The notes beneath the pieces were generated by a model that was not told where the DNA came from, did no database searches, and was given only the letters and a program-made list of their open reading frames with translations. Source: Lamellibrachia columna (Eukaryota > Annelida > Polychaeta > Sabellida > Siboglinidae). From it: DNA of 64,000 nucleotides. This document shows positions 1 through 13,000 of the stretch, piece after piece. The DNA is taken from NCBI GenBank assembly GCA_963662155.1, contig OY759271.1:35091527-35155526 (forward strand). Direction: 5' to 3'. How positions within the stretch are numbered: position 1 is the stretch's first letter; every line of letters starts with the position of its first letter. The position numbers and the translations under genes were made by a program.

Positions 1-738
1 ACATCTGTTTTCAGTGACCTACTATTCTGCTGTGCAACATAAACAACTGTGTTAAGACAAAAAGATAACAGGAAATCAACATAAGATAAACCTACAGTCT
101 ACTAAAGTGTAAATTTTTTTAGTTTCTCATAATAATTTAACCGTTACCTTCCCACTCGACGTCTGAATAGCTAGAACAGCTAAATGCTGTTTTTTGAAAG
201 AAAAGCAAAAATATAATTTCAGGAATAACAACACTACTGAAAACCAAGATTAACCAATGTAAGAATGATACAAGATTAACAATGTAAGAATGATACAAGA
301 TTAACAATGTAAGAATGGTACAGCAATTTCAAGTCTGTTCTGTCTCTACAGAATATTTCAAAAAACCTTACGAATGTGTCATAACTTTGAGAAAAAGATT
401 CCCTGAATGACACAATGACGTCAACTATCACAACATGCTGTAAGTCCACATTGGTATCTGTGTTATGTTCTATCACACTGCAAAGTTGAGGTTGAAATAG
501 GACAGTTTTAGTTGGAGTCTGTCAAATAAGCAGTAGTCTGTGAGAAGGTTCCAAAGAGTCTGTACACAATCAATACATGCTGTTAAAACATCTCTGCCAC
601 GTCATTCGCCGTTAAGTCAAATGAAGCCGACATTATTCCTACGATTGTAAGAAAAAGATACGGGGCAAGTGGGACGGGGTGCCACCATGCTGCAAGAGTT
701 GTCATGCTAAAAGAAGAACTTGGCACGCAGCCTCCAAC
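1..738 (-). other. liprin-beta intron 12, running off the left edge
   Basis: No exon encoding a SAM domain or the rest of the linker was found here. The only structure is three tandem copies of a 25-bp unit (AAGATTAACAATGTAAGAATG...) at 246..321. Confidence 0.65.
246..321. repeat. 25-bp tandem repeat, three copies
   Basis: Units start at 246, 272 and 297. The first has one extra base and the last has one substitution. Confidence 0.9.
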
Positions 739-1009
739 CTAGATTCGGAGCCGAGGAACTCCATCGCGCAGAGCCAGAGTTGCGCAGTTTAAAGAACCCT
801 TTACCAAATGATTTGAACGATTTGGACTTTCGGGGCAGCGTGAGGGTGTTTGTGGGCGTGGAACTGCCGCTGGTGTTCTTTGGTGGCAATGGGGGCAGTC
901 GATGTGAGGAGCTACGCTGAATGGTCGAGGAACTGAGACGGGCGTCTCGTGGCAAGGTGCCGGCGGGACTGGGCAGTGTACCTTTTCTGTTGTTGGTCTG
1001 CGGTGACAC
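739..1009 (-). CDS. liprin-beta coding exon 12 (linker with the FGKGFFKLR...SAPNL motif)
   Basis: 90 codons plus one base, residues 454-543 and part of 544. A basic, Ser/Thr/Pro-rich stretch includes LPPLPPKN, a proline motif that could bind SH3 or WW domains (inference). It is followed by KSFKSFGKGFFKLR and SSSAPNL, matching the vertebrate liprin-beta SFGRGFFKIK...TASAPNLA segment that precedes the SAM domains. The acceptor is TGTTGTAG|GTG. The donor is CTAG|GTTGGA, weaker than the others. Reading through it adds ten residues before a TAG at 709..707. Confidence 0.92.
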
Positions 1010-4000
1010 CTACAACACAAGACGCATACAAAATCTATCACAGTATCAACGACAGCATAATACATAATACATAATACATTCACTGCTCACTCCTGCAAGA
1101 AAGCCTAGACTGCCTTGAGCATCTAGTTCAGATCTATTGTTTCGTTCCCAGAACAAATGTTGTAAGTATGGTTTCCTTGGTTACAGCATCAACTCTTTAT
1201 AATTAACTCTGTGTTAATGTTAGGTCAGCAGCAAGCTCTATAACATTTCACTGTCATCTGAAGACTTACCTTTTTAACCTTGCTTACTTTCCTGAGCTCC
1301 TTGACACATTCATACCAATTTTGAGATTGTCCAATCACTTGGATTTGTAATTATCACATTTGCATCCTTGTTTACAACTTAACATACCAAGACAACACAC
1401 GCAAGCAATATAAGTTTGGCGACTTAGTGTTTCCCGATCTAAACTCTGTTCAGTGTTATTAAAAATAGAACTTGGATTATAGGATGCTGAAGCTGTAAGA
1501 GCTTTTTTAATTGGCATCTGTAGATTCCTTCTTTATGATCAGTGCTAATTAGAAATGTTTCATTCACGTATTGCACAACGCATATCACTGCATACATTAC
1601 AGTTATATTGTCACATAGATTACAGTATACATATTCCACACAGCATTCATCTAGATATATTCTGCCATCCACAGACAACATACAACTTAAGTGATGCAAA
1701 TTAAAGAATTACATAAGTCTTACTTGCTGTTGTGACGAAGCCACATTCTCGCAGCTGTTTGACCGGGCCTTGTTCGTGACAGCCATATGCTTTGGAGACG
1801 GGCTGTGACAGTTGATGGTGGACGGTGGACTCGTGCCACCGTTCAGCGCCGAAGCCGTGTGACAATTCACTGCAAACATTGACACACACATTGGTGAGAA
1901 TGTGCTCACTGCATGATCACAAAACCATAGTTTAAATCTTGTGCTGTCATCCATTATTAAGTAATATAAGTCAAATGCAACATTATTTATAACAGTTGCC
2001 AACAAAAACAACTCATGGCGCCGGACAACACAACTCAAGGCACCATACAAAATATTCTAGAAACCAGGTTTTAAAAACAACATATGTTGTTAGTGTCAAT
2101 ATCAGTTGTCATGGTAACAAGTTCCACAGCGTCAGGGCTGCCACACCGAACGGCCAGTCACCCCAATTTTGCCTGGCTCGTGGGACGTGACACAGACTAA
2201 ATTCACTAGAGCGCAATGATCGGGTTGGCTGACACTGTGTGACACAATTTAATGTTGAATGTTTTGTTTTGAATAAAAAATAAATATCTGTTGTTTCCAT
2301 GGCAATGAACCTTCTAGTGATTGGATGAGAAGACAGACAAGATACCGGAGGAAAATGTGGCAGGGGAAAGAAGCAGAGGCGAGCTACAATAAAGATAGGA
2401 GAAGGACATCACAGATGTCTTCAGAAAGGTGACAGCGGCGGGTAGAACAGCTGAAGAAAGACTTTGAATTCACAAAAAGATATTTGGGTGACGCATCCTG
2501 AACAGGATATGCAAATTAAAGACAACTGATAGTGGCACTACCTGGTGTGCTGGTGGCGCTGGGGTCGGGCATGGCTTGTCGGTGTCTTCGGATGACGTCC
2601 TGGACCTCGACAATCTCCAGACGCTCCATCTGAAAACAACCAACAAACTTCTGAAATAAATCATTAAGATGCAGTCAGTAAATATTCAGAACAAACAGAA
2701 CCTTTGGCAGCAAGTCTTCTTCTTCAGGTGCCATGTCTGGTGACGTTGGCGATCATAGCCCTCCACGTAATTCTGTCACTTGCAGGTGTCAACAGGTAGA
2801 TGCCATTTACTGGATTTTCAAGCCAGTTGTTAGATGATTGGTGTATTTTATTCTTTGCCTGTCTCTAGTATGGCTGTCTTTCGAATTTTCCTTGAATACA
2901 TTTTTTTGTGAATAAATTTGCTTTTTAATAAATGAACATTCAATCTCAAAGAGACACCTTACATTACATTCATCAATAAAATGTTTTACAGTGACCGTGA
3001 CATACCTGGTGGGCGTCCTTGACCGTCAAGTCGAGAGAGTTGTTGGAGGTCGTGTCGCTCGAGTCGTCAGTCGTGAACCCAAGCTGCTCAAGACCTGCGT
3101 CACAACATAACACTGACAACATGAGATGACAATGTTTCTATATCAAATCATTCTAGAATACAACGTACATCCTACGTAAGCACACATAGAACTCATAATT
3201 TTCACTGACGACGATAAATAAATGAAAACAAACTGTCAATTGTGAATATTTTAAAGAACAGAATTGATAGATATCTGATAAGGGCGGGCTAAACATAGAT
3301 GAAAAACGTGTTGGATTCTCAATAAGCCAATGGCTTCCTTGTCCACTTGCCATCTGGACCTTGTAGCTTTGGATGGCAATCTTGTTAACTCTTGTTAAAT
3401 GTCCTACCTTGTTTGCCCTGGGTCTGTAGAATATGTTCCTCCATCTTCTTGTAGCGCTTCAACAGGTGTTCCATGTCTCGGATGCGACTGTCCTGGAAAA
3501 CAACACAAGTGGTTTGCATGCACATTCTGTTTGGAGAAAACGTTTTTAAGTTTTTCATTATTCATGGGGCATGATCGCCAGTTTTTCATTATTCTACAAA
3601 TCAAATTATACACAACCAGAATAATTTCAACTAGTAACAAAAACTGGATTGTGGAGTATGTGGATTATTTACAATACGTAACTGAGGGTGCTCAACCAAA
3701 GCAGCATTACTGCAAGACAAGTGTAAGAGTATTAGGCAAACTTGGGAAGAATATGTTTCACTGATAAAATACCAAGTGGAACAATCTTATAAACCATATG
3801 TCAGCTTGCTCTAAATAGTAAGACATGAATTTTTTTCTCTCGTTTTATTGTTGAATCTGTTGATTGTAATTGTTCAATAATGCATGCAGAGTAACAAAAT
3901 CAATACCTTTTCTTCATTGGTTATCATCAAAGTCTCGACAGCATGTTTTAATCGTTCTACTTCTGTGTCTGCAGAAACAAGAACTCTTTTTACTTTCTGA

Positions 4001-7000
4001 TCTCGCTACTCTATCCTCTCATCACAATGACATTTATCTGGAGAAACACTCCAGAAAACCTACACTAAATACAACTAATTTGCCAGCTAGGTGACAAAAT
4101 AAAACATGCTAATTCAGGTACACCTAAACTAGACAGTCAATTATGATAACACAAATACAGAGCAAAAATAATTCAGGAATAAGGAATGTATTTATCAAAC
4201 GTGATAAGAATTGTCACTTTACAACACATGACATAAAAGATACTATTATTAAACACAAAGAATATCTGAGTCAAACAAGCAACAAGATATCTCACCTGAG
4301 ATTACTAATGAAGAGTTAGATAGCTATTGTAGTAGTAGCACCACCCACCACCCATCACCCACCACCCACCTCATCAGATAATTTTTCAAAAGAGAAACAC
4401 ATTTTTACTTTACACAATCTAAAAAAATTTGACTAAAAAGTTAACAGCCGCAGTGAGTCTAACACAGATGATAAGTAAATGTTACATAATATAATAAACA
4501 TAACACATGTGAAAACATAAACATAACACAGGTGACAGAGTTAACATAACAGTTCATAGAACAAGCATAACACAGGTGACAGAGTTAACATAACAGTTCA
4601 TAGAACAAGCATAACACGTTGCAATATTGATAGAATAAACATAAAAGTTGATAGAATAAATGTGTAGTTCATCATTGTGGTTAGTATTCAATGTAATTAT
4701 ACATTGTAACTAAATGAATCAAAGTAACCGTAACTAAGATACGCAACGTAAGGAGCAGTGTGTTGGGATGTGTGTCACCGAAGTGCGTTGCTCTTAGTTG
4801 GTTAGTGCCTTGCATGCGGCTATATGCAAATAGGAGGGTACCAAGCAGAGAGACAGAGAGAAAGTTGTGGGAAACAGGGAGAGTGCCAGTTGGCAACTTG
4901 AAGGCAATGGTTACATCGCACTGTGAAGTACACTTATGAACTGCAAACATCTGTTAATACCTTATTTAAATGTAAACTTTAATCATATAATTTCAACCTG
5001 GATTGTATCATTCTGCCACATTGGCAAGTATTATAAGAATAAAACTTTCCCATGATAGTCAAATGCAACATGTTTCACTGGTAGAATTGCCATTATGGTC
5101 ATGCACAGAGAGATGCCACAGAGAGCCGACATTCCACAGCTAAAACGTTGCAACATAAACCACCAACGTAAAAGTGTCTGATTTTCGTAAACCTGGGTGT
5201 CATCTCAAAAACCACCGAAAGAAAAGTGTCTGGTTTTCATGAACCTCGGGTGTCATCTCAGTAAAATTAAACACTATATTTTTACCTAAAAAAATGGATT
5301 CACTCTATTCTGAGATGGCATCGACTGTTTTAAGCAAACAATGGTCATTTTCTTAAGTACAGGTGTATCTGAACCATTTACCTTTTGAGAAACTTATTTA
5401 CTCTACTACCGGAAGTGAATGCACAAGAGGCCTTTTACTTTTTCAGTAGTTTCTTGATGAAAGCATGTCACTGTTCATCTTTTTAACCATAGATTTTCTT
5501 TTAGACACAACTATTCAAGTTTACTCACCCACTTTCATTTATCACTACATTTTTATTGAAGACAACATTCATATGTGTACGTGTTCTTTACCCGTCACCC
5601 ATGTCATCTAGTGCAGATGAGATAAACAACAATTTTATTTACCTACAACGAACCATTTGTTTCAATGTTCAAGTCCACAACAAAAACACCCATGACAAGA
5701 TTTCAAAGACCACACAGCCAGACCACAAATAGAGTCAATCTGACAGAAAACAAAGACTATTTGTGCACACACAGTGCAACTGAGTGGGCTACAGAGGTTG
5801 GCAGTTATACACAGGATGAATGAAGAAGTGACATCAAAAGACTCAGTTGTCAGTGTTAGTCTCTTATCCCAATCTCTTGTGTCATGTTGTAGACTCTGGA
5901 TAACTGAAGGCAGAGACAGCCCCATGTCTTGTCTGAGTCTGTTTTGTTTGACAAGGCCTTGCCAGTAAGAGATGGAACAGGACACCCACAGCTGTGAGGC
6001 GCTTATTCTATTGCAACCTGGTATAAATATCCATCAGTTACAGTGGGTGTGTACTAACCATTAGCGGGGTGAATGGAATCACCCTCACGGACAACCCTAT
6101 GTATGTGCATATACTGAACACTACAGACATCTTATGAAAGGTAGATAATACAGTTTGGAAATAGAAAGCTCTCATTATTTATTTTGCTTGCTTTGGAATA
6201 AATCTAGACCAGTGATGCTAAAGCCTGAGGGTTAAGTTGATGAATCACCTACACAAACAGCAATATCTCTGACACTTCATCTTACTGAAAACAACAAACA
6301 TCTTATTAGAAGCAGGCCTGTTACACTATCGTTGCTCTTTGAAAGATCGTAGCAACCTTTGAGGTTAAGTTGGGATCAGAAGGAAGTCCACGTGCCACAT
6401 GTGGTTCATAGACTGTGATGGCTCTCAGCATCAAAATACCACCAGTCAGCCAGAAGCTGCGAGGGTATTTCTGATGGGTTCCAAGACACTAGTACTGCGC
6501 TAGTACCACTCGACACTGACATACAGAGGGAGGTGGCAGTCATTATTTCAGTTCTGCTGTCACTCACTGCAAATTAATAAAGTACCAGTGGTTTTGAGCT
6601 AGTACTTCTGCATTCTATGTTGAGAGGGGGGCTTTGCAAATGACTACAGCGAAAAACACATTTAGCTTATTATGCTAAAAACATTGACAATGCCCCTATT
6701 TTAAAGGGCTACAACTTCAAGCAATTTGGTTTCAACTATTAAAATTTGCCATGGGAAGGTATGAAATATAATAAGATTTTTTGGGGAGGGGTTCAAATTC
6801 TGAGCTGCACTAGGTGATTTGATGTTGAACAACCCAGTGTGATTATTAATATTAAACATCCTCAATTATACTTGTGTAGTGCCATACTTGCAATCATCCA
6901 GTGATCAACACACAGCAACTCCGGGGACCTCAGTCATACATCACTGTGACACATCTTGTAATGATCTTTTCTGTCTGCCATCTTAACATTACCCTTGCCT

Positions 7001-10000
7001 CTCACTCAATGACAGATCATGGACAAATGCTAGTTTCACCAGTGAATCAACCTAAAAATCTGTAAGCGCTATCTTGCATTGGAGCCTACAGGGCTTGCCC
7101 TACAATCAGTCTAATTCCTCCAGACAGCACGGGAACACTTACAAGTCAAACAGCACAGATAAAAGCAAAAATGCTATTATTACTTCCAGTAATACTAATA
7201 CATACTAAAACTGTCCTTTCGCTCTGCAGGATATCCAACAATTCCTCCACAAACAGAGATCTGACTGTTGATGTTAAGATTGAAGCTTCACTGGGGTTTA
7301 TTCAACCTACACCTTTCTGAATTAATTTAAAAACTAAAAAAGTACCTGTTACAACATAGAAACTTCGGTCTTATGCAGCAAATAGGGTACAAAGAGGGTA
7401 AGTAATAACATAGAAACTATCATGCAATGAACCGATGTTGGTGCACCCCGGCTACAGGTAAAGTTGCAACATTTTAGCTGCTAGGTTTGTTTAGTGATGT
7501 GAGGGGACAGGAGAAGGGGCAGTGCAGAACAGAGTCAGTCTTAACACACAATGGTAGTCGCTTATGTGAATCTAACACAGTCACCAGAAGCACCAGACAC
7601 CACTGAGTAGCACGGCAATACGCCCTGCCCTTACGTTTGCGCTTTAATCGCTCCAATGTCTTCTCGCGCTCCATTGTTCTGTCGCGAAAAAACTCTGCAA
7701 ACAGAAGTCACATTTTTGCCAGTCTAGGTTGGAGCACCATCACCCCCTGCTGGCAAACCGCATCTTGTGGTTACATCCTTCGGGCTCAGGAAGCTGTGTC
7801 ATCTAACCACGGATATGTTTGTTTGTAGGAAACAGTCTGTCATCAATCACTATGTCACACCATACTGAATGAAACTGGTACAAAGACCAGCTAAAAAAAA
7901 CAATTTAAGGGGAACATGTCACTAAAGGAGGAAGGATTTATATTTTAGTATTTTTACTACTCACTACCAAAATTTTAACTAGCAAAATGTAATACACATT
8001 TTTGTGAAAAAAATAGTTCTAATAATAATATAATAGCAAAAACCACTATGTGACCCAAAGAAGCCGTTGAGGGCACATTTGCTGTTACCTGTGGCTGTTA
8101 CCTGTGGCTGTTACCTGTGGCTGTCACAAATGTTATTGGCATGTGCAACAAAACAATTTAAAACCAACAAAATACTGCTTTTCCCTACTTATAACACCAG
8201 TGTGCTTCAGTGAATATATGTCTATGTATACACTGGTATACGGGTGTATCGGTCTGGCAGTGAACAGTGGCTTGTCATACCTGCTATATTAGGAAGTGAA
8301 AGCTAGGTTCTAAAGAGATTTGAATCAACCCTACGGCAACACATACAAGAAATATAACAATGCAACAACTAGAGACAAATCACCATGCAACAAACAACAT
8401 GACATACATTCAGTTATATCAGACAAAGGGGCAAAACTGTATAAGACTTGGTTAATTAATGTCATTCAATTTATCATTGTCATCTAGAAAATGATATTGA
8501 ATTGAAAAACCAACAACACTGACATAGTGAAACCATCAAGTATATGTTTCTGTTAAGCCTTTAGAAACATATATTTAACCATGTTGCATATTTCTATTTA
8601 CGTTAATTAAAACCCAGTAGAATATTCGAGGTTTGCCACGCTCTAGATTCAAAATTTTTTTTTGTGTTGCTATGACAACATACCTGTATCTGACGAAAAC
8701 GACGATATTGTTCCATTTCTCGCAACTTTTGAACGCAATTCTGTGACTTCTATCGTACGGTCATTCAACCGACTTTGGAGCTCATCAATTCGTTTCTGGA
8801 AAAGTAGAACTTACATTTAGCATCTATTAAATATTGTTAGAATAAAATATCTTAAATTTATTACTAACACAACGTTTAACCTAATGGTAAACTATCTGCC
8901 TTTAAACTTTATTTATACAGATAATTACTTGGATGACGGTAATAAAAGGCACCTTTACTGTACACAGCACCACCTGGTGTCCGTTTCTGCAGCTTACACA
9001 CCTGAGCGACTCCCGTTCGTTCCTCGAGTTCACATCGCTCTCGCTCGGACGATGCCAACTTCAGCTTGAGATTCGAGATCTCGGCGAGAAGGTCGAGCTT
9101 GTGAGTCTCCAGTGTAGACGGGTTCTTCAACTCCTGCGGGGGAACAAGGGTTAACATTTAGTGTACAACTAAACAACAAATGCGATGCTTGTAGAATCAA
9201 CTAAAACCAAGGAATTTCCTGTTAAGAACAAGGAGCTCTGTGATAAGACTAAGGATCTCCTTGGTTAGACAAAGGAGCTCCCTCAGTCCATATTTATCTC
9301 TCAAGAGCTAATACATTTCTCACAACATAATGTGAATACAGGGATATGAGGAATATCAAGGAAATATCCCACAGAATCTCACACAGTACATGGGTTCATT
9401 TTACAATAAAGGCACATTTTCCACTACATAGAACATTAAGGAATAAATTTTATTCCTTAAGATACATACTAACTGTATTCTTTAGCGCATCGGAATGTGG
9501 CAACTGACCTGGTGATAATTTAAAATTGCAATTTATAAAAGATTTCCTAGTTAGATTGCATACCTTAAGCATGGTAATTAGTTAGCCAGTTTTGAGTAAC
9601 AAGACCGTCTCAAGGGTTGGTTTTCTGTTGGCGTTGTACAAGTTTTCACTAATTATTTGGTACTATTGTTGCTTCTATCACTGTCTGTGAAATGTTGAAA
9701 TCTTGAGACAAAATACACTTGCTATGATTGCCTTGCAGATTACTGTGGGAAAACAAGGGTTAAGAGAGGTATATAGGACAAAAGCAGCTCAGGGTTAACT
9801 TCAGAACAAATGCCTACAAATGAAGCAAATCACACAATGAACTGAACAATGCAAGGTCATGCTATGCTGAACCCAAATAAAGACCACAAGCAGGGTTAAT
9901 GGGTAACACAAACTGTTAACATTTTCAGCTGAGTGATTAATTACCCCTATTACACCAGCTGCCTGCAGCAGGGAGAAAAATACTGAATGTTACAACTACC

Positions 10001-13000
10001 CAGACAGATAATGACTTTGCCCATACAGCAACAGGAAAACTAAAATATCAAAAGTTAATTAGCTGCCAATTAATTGACAGCAACTTCCTTGTAAGCTGGA
10101 AACCTACTGTATTATAAGAGTGAAGTAGGTCTAAATACAGATTAAATCAGAGGATGTTGTAACGTTTTGTTAGTTATTGCACATGAATCTGGTTAAATCT
10201 TGTAGAACAGTTGGGAATTGCATGTGTAGATTCAGTGGACATTGATGCAATAATCGCATAAGCCATGTCAATCCAAGACAGGCAATAAACAGCAGGTTTC
10301 TGGAAAGTTATTCACATCGCGTAGATAGGATACACATTCTGTGAAGACAAGATCACTAACAACAACATACACAGCTTGTCAAAAGCTCTCAGTCCACTCA
10401 TACAAGACTGGTGAAATTTTCATGGTATCATTAAAACAATATTATTACAAATGTATATATGAGTGTTCTTCATCTAACTAATACAGATTTATAAGTAGTT
10501 ACCCCTGGTACACAGTTTATGTTTGAGGGCATCGATTTAATAGTTTCCCTCAGAAAGGAAATCAGGTCATACAACATTCAGAGCCAGTGTTATACATGTC
10601 TATTTATTTTTAGTCACACAATTAAATTCCAGCTAAATAGGTCTCGATGTTATGGTTTTGATATCTAAATGGCATTAATCCTAAAAGCACATGCCCATCA
10701 ATTATACCTACAGTTTAGTGTTTTAATATCCCACACCTACTATCCTCTAAAAACACTAAGAACCCAAGAAAAGTGCCAATTTCAACCATTAGTGAACTTT
10801 CTGCTGTCAGACTTTTTGTACCAAGTTGCCAATATATACACATACCTCAGCCATGGTGGCCATAGCAGATACCAATTCAGGCCTAACGCCAACTATAAAC
10901 AATAGGTGCATATTCCTGCACACTTGCACACCACCATTCTACTTACATCACCCTTGATGAGGTACTTTCTCCTGGCCGACACACACCCACACAGTGACAT
11001 GGTCCACCGTTACATAAACACAATTCACCTCTGTCGTGTGGACAATCGTGTCGACAAGTGTCACCTGTACTGGATGCACAACAATCCACCAGTGTTGATT
11101 CACTTGATCATCCAGTCAGCGATCTTTGATCCTTAAACAGTCGTCTGTAGTCCAGCCTGTCGTCCATGACACACACGAATAAAGCAATACCCAATTGTAC
11201 TATACTGAATATTCCTCCTGTTGATTCAATGTATATGTCACTCAGTACATATGCTGACAGTTGACAAACATTTCCAACTCTGTTCAGACAGGCATGAAGT
11301 AATCACAGTCTTGTATATCCAAGTTCTTACTATTCCGGCTTTCAGTGGCCTAATTCTACACCAAATCTACAAATTCGACCAAGTCTCAAATTTCAGGTAT
11401 TTGTCATTAATCACCATAAGCAGGCGCCACAGTAAGACACCTGCCACAGCCACTGGTGGCAGTCCTGCAATGACCTGTGTTTACAGTTCACTCATGCATG
11501 TCTATCCACCATGGCAATTGTTTGACAAACAGGCTCTTTGCTGTTGGCTAATCAACACAAACTAACAGATCCTGTAGTCCTGTGTTGATACAGGTGTGTC
11601 CACTGCAGAGCTGGACACTAATAGAACATGTCCTGGACAAAGCTTAGACCCACTTCTACACCAGACAAACTCCTGACTGCATGGTTGACCTCATTCCTTG
11701 ATCACTGGTGCGTGACCAATCTTTCAACCACACAAAGATGTTTTGGTGCAGAAGACACAGACAACTTGAATACCTTCACCACCACAAGTACAATTTGTAC
11801 ACTCCACATCCATTTCTAATACGACATTTGCCGACCAGTCTTCTATAACTGTGCCAACACCAATCAAGTGGTGCACATTTGATACCACTGAGCAAACAAG
11901 GAAGCCAATAAAGAACAGGCCTTCATATCAATGCCTGTATTGCTCCATGGCTTGTCTTGCACTGGTCCAACTTCACAACAAGAAACCTGAGCTCTGACCT
12001 AGAACCTTCCACTCCAAATAACTGTAATCACACAACCAATGAATGAACCAAGATGTCTACTAGCCTGATTATCCTAACTAATCTTGATCACTGATCCAAT
12101 TGAGTATTCCTTCCTCAATGAGCCAACACAGCTTCCTGTCCAGCTAAAGTAATGATGCATTGACCACCAGCATAAGAACACTATCAGAAGACCATGTCCA
12201 CCTTGTGTCCAGCTTGATCTGCTGGTGAAATTACTGGTGAAAGTCCTAGCAGTGGTGCAGGGCTTAAATGCAAATGTGTACAGGAGACAGATAAGACCAA
12301 GTCTTAATTAGGAACTTATCCACTGCCAGTCCAGCAGGATGCTGATAGCTGGAGGTCACCAGTGCTATGTGACTCAATCTGTCACTGCTATGTATGCATG
12401 GAGACAGGACTAGGGGAGATTACTTACACCCCTGTTTGTAATTACTATCTCATTTACACACTTTTCCAGTCTACAGGCAGACAGGCCTGGGTGCAACAGT
12501 CTTTCAGGTGTAAACATTACCCCATGATACCTTGCTAATAATGATTATTAGCAAATAGCCTTATGAGTTGTGAGGTTGTACACCAAACAACCCTCCCTGT
12601 CTCGGACTAACCTAGGGGTGGTTTATTTTCAGGAGCTTTCCTTCTCTAAAGTTAGTGAGTCCAGAACAGTTTACTAATTAAGCCTGTGTGTGGGATCTTT
12701 TACTTACCCTGACATAGACACCAGATAGAAGGGACCAACAGCTTTTCATGTCGCTACTGAAAGACACAGGTAAAGTGGGGTGAACAAAATTGCCCAAGTT
12801 TTGAAAACAGCAGTAGATGGACTTGAACCCCCCCTCTTGATTGACAGTCTGGTGTTGACAGTCTGGTGTTGATAGTCTGGTGTTGACAGTCTGGTGTTGA
12901 CAGTCTGGTGTTGACAGTCTGGTGTTGACAGTCTGGTGTTGACAGTCTGGTGCTCTACAGCCAAACTACAGTGCCACAGGGACATCCATCCAAAATGCTA

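Larger units (their letters stand above)
3969..7634 (-). other. liprin-beta intron 6 (about 3.7 kb)
   Basis: AT-rich. It contains a 44-bp tandem repeat (4516..4620) and a 52-bp imperfect duplication (5170..5262). A CACCACCCAC-rich stretch lies near 4340..4375. No coding segment was recognised. Confidence 0.72.

Noticed and set aside
707..738. Treating the TAG at 709..707 as the true end of liprin-beta
   Set aside because: Family members continue into three SAM domains after the SAPNL motif, and a GT donor sits at the position where the homology ends; read-through is at best an isoform.
12746..12985. Minus-strand 79-codon frame with TVNTRLSTPD-type repeats
   Set aside because: It is the translation of the 14-bp minisatellite within a SINE.
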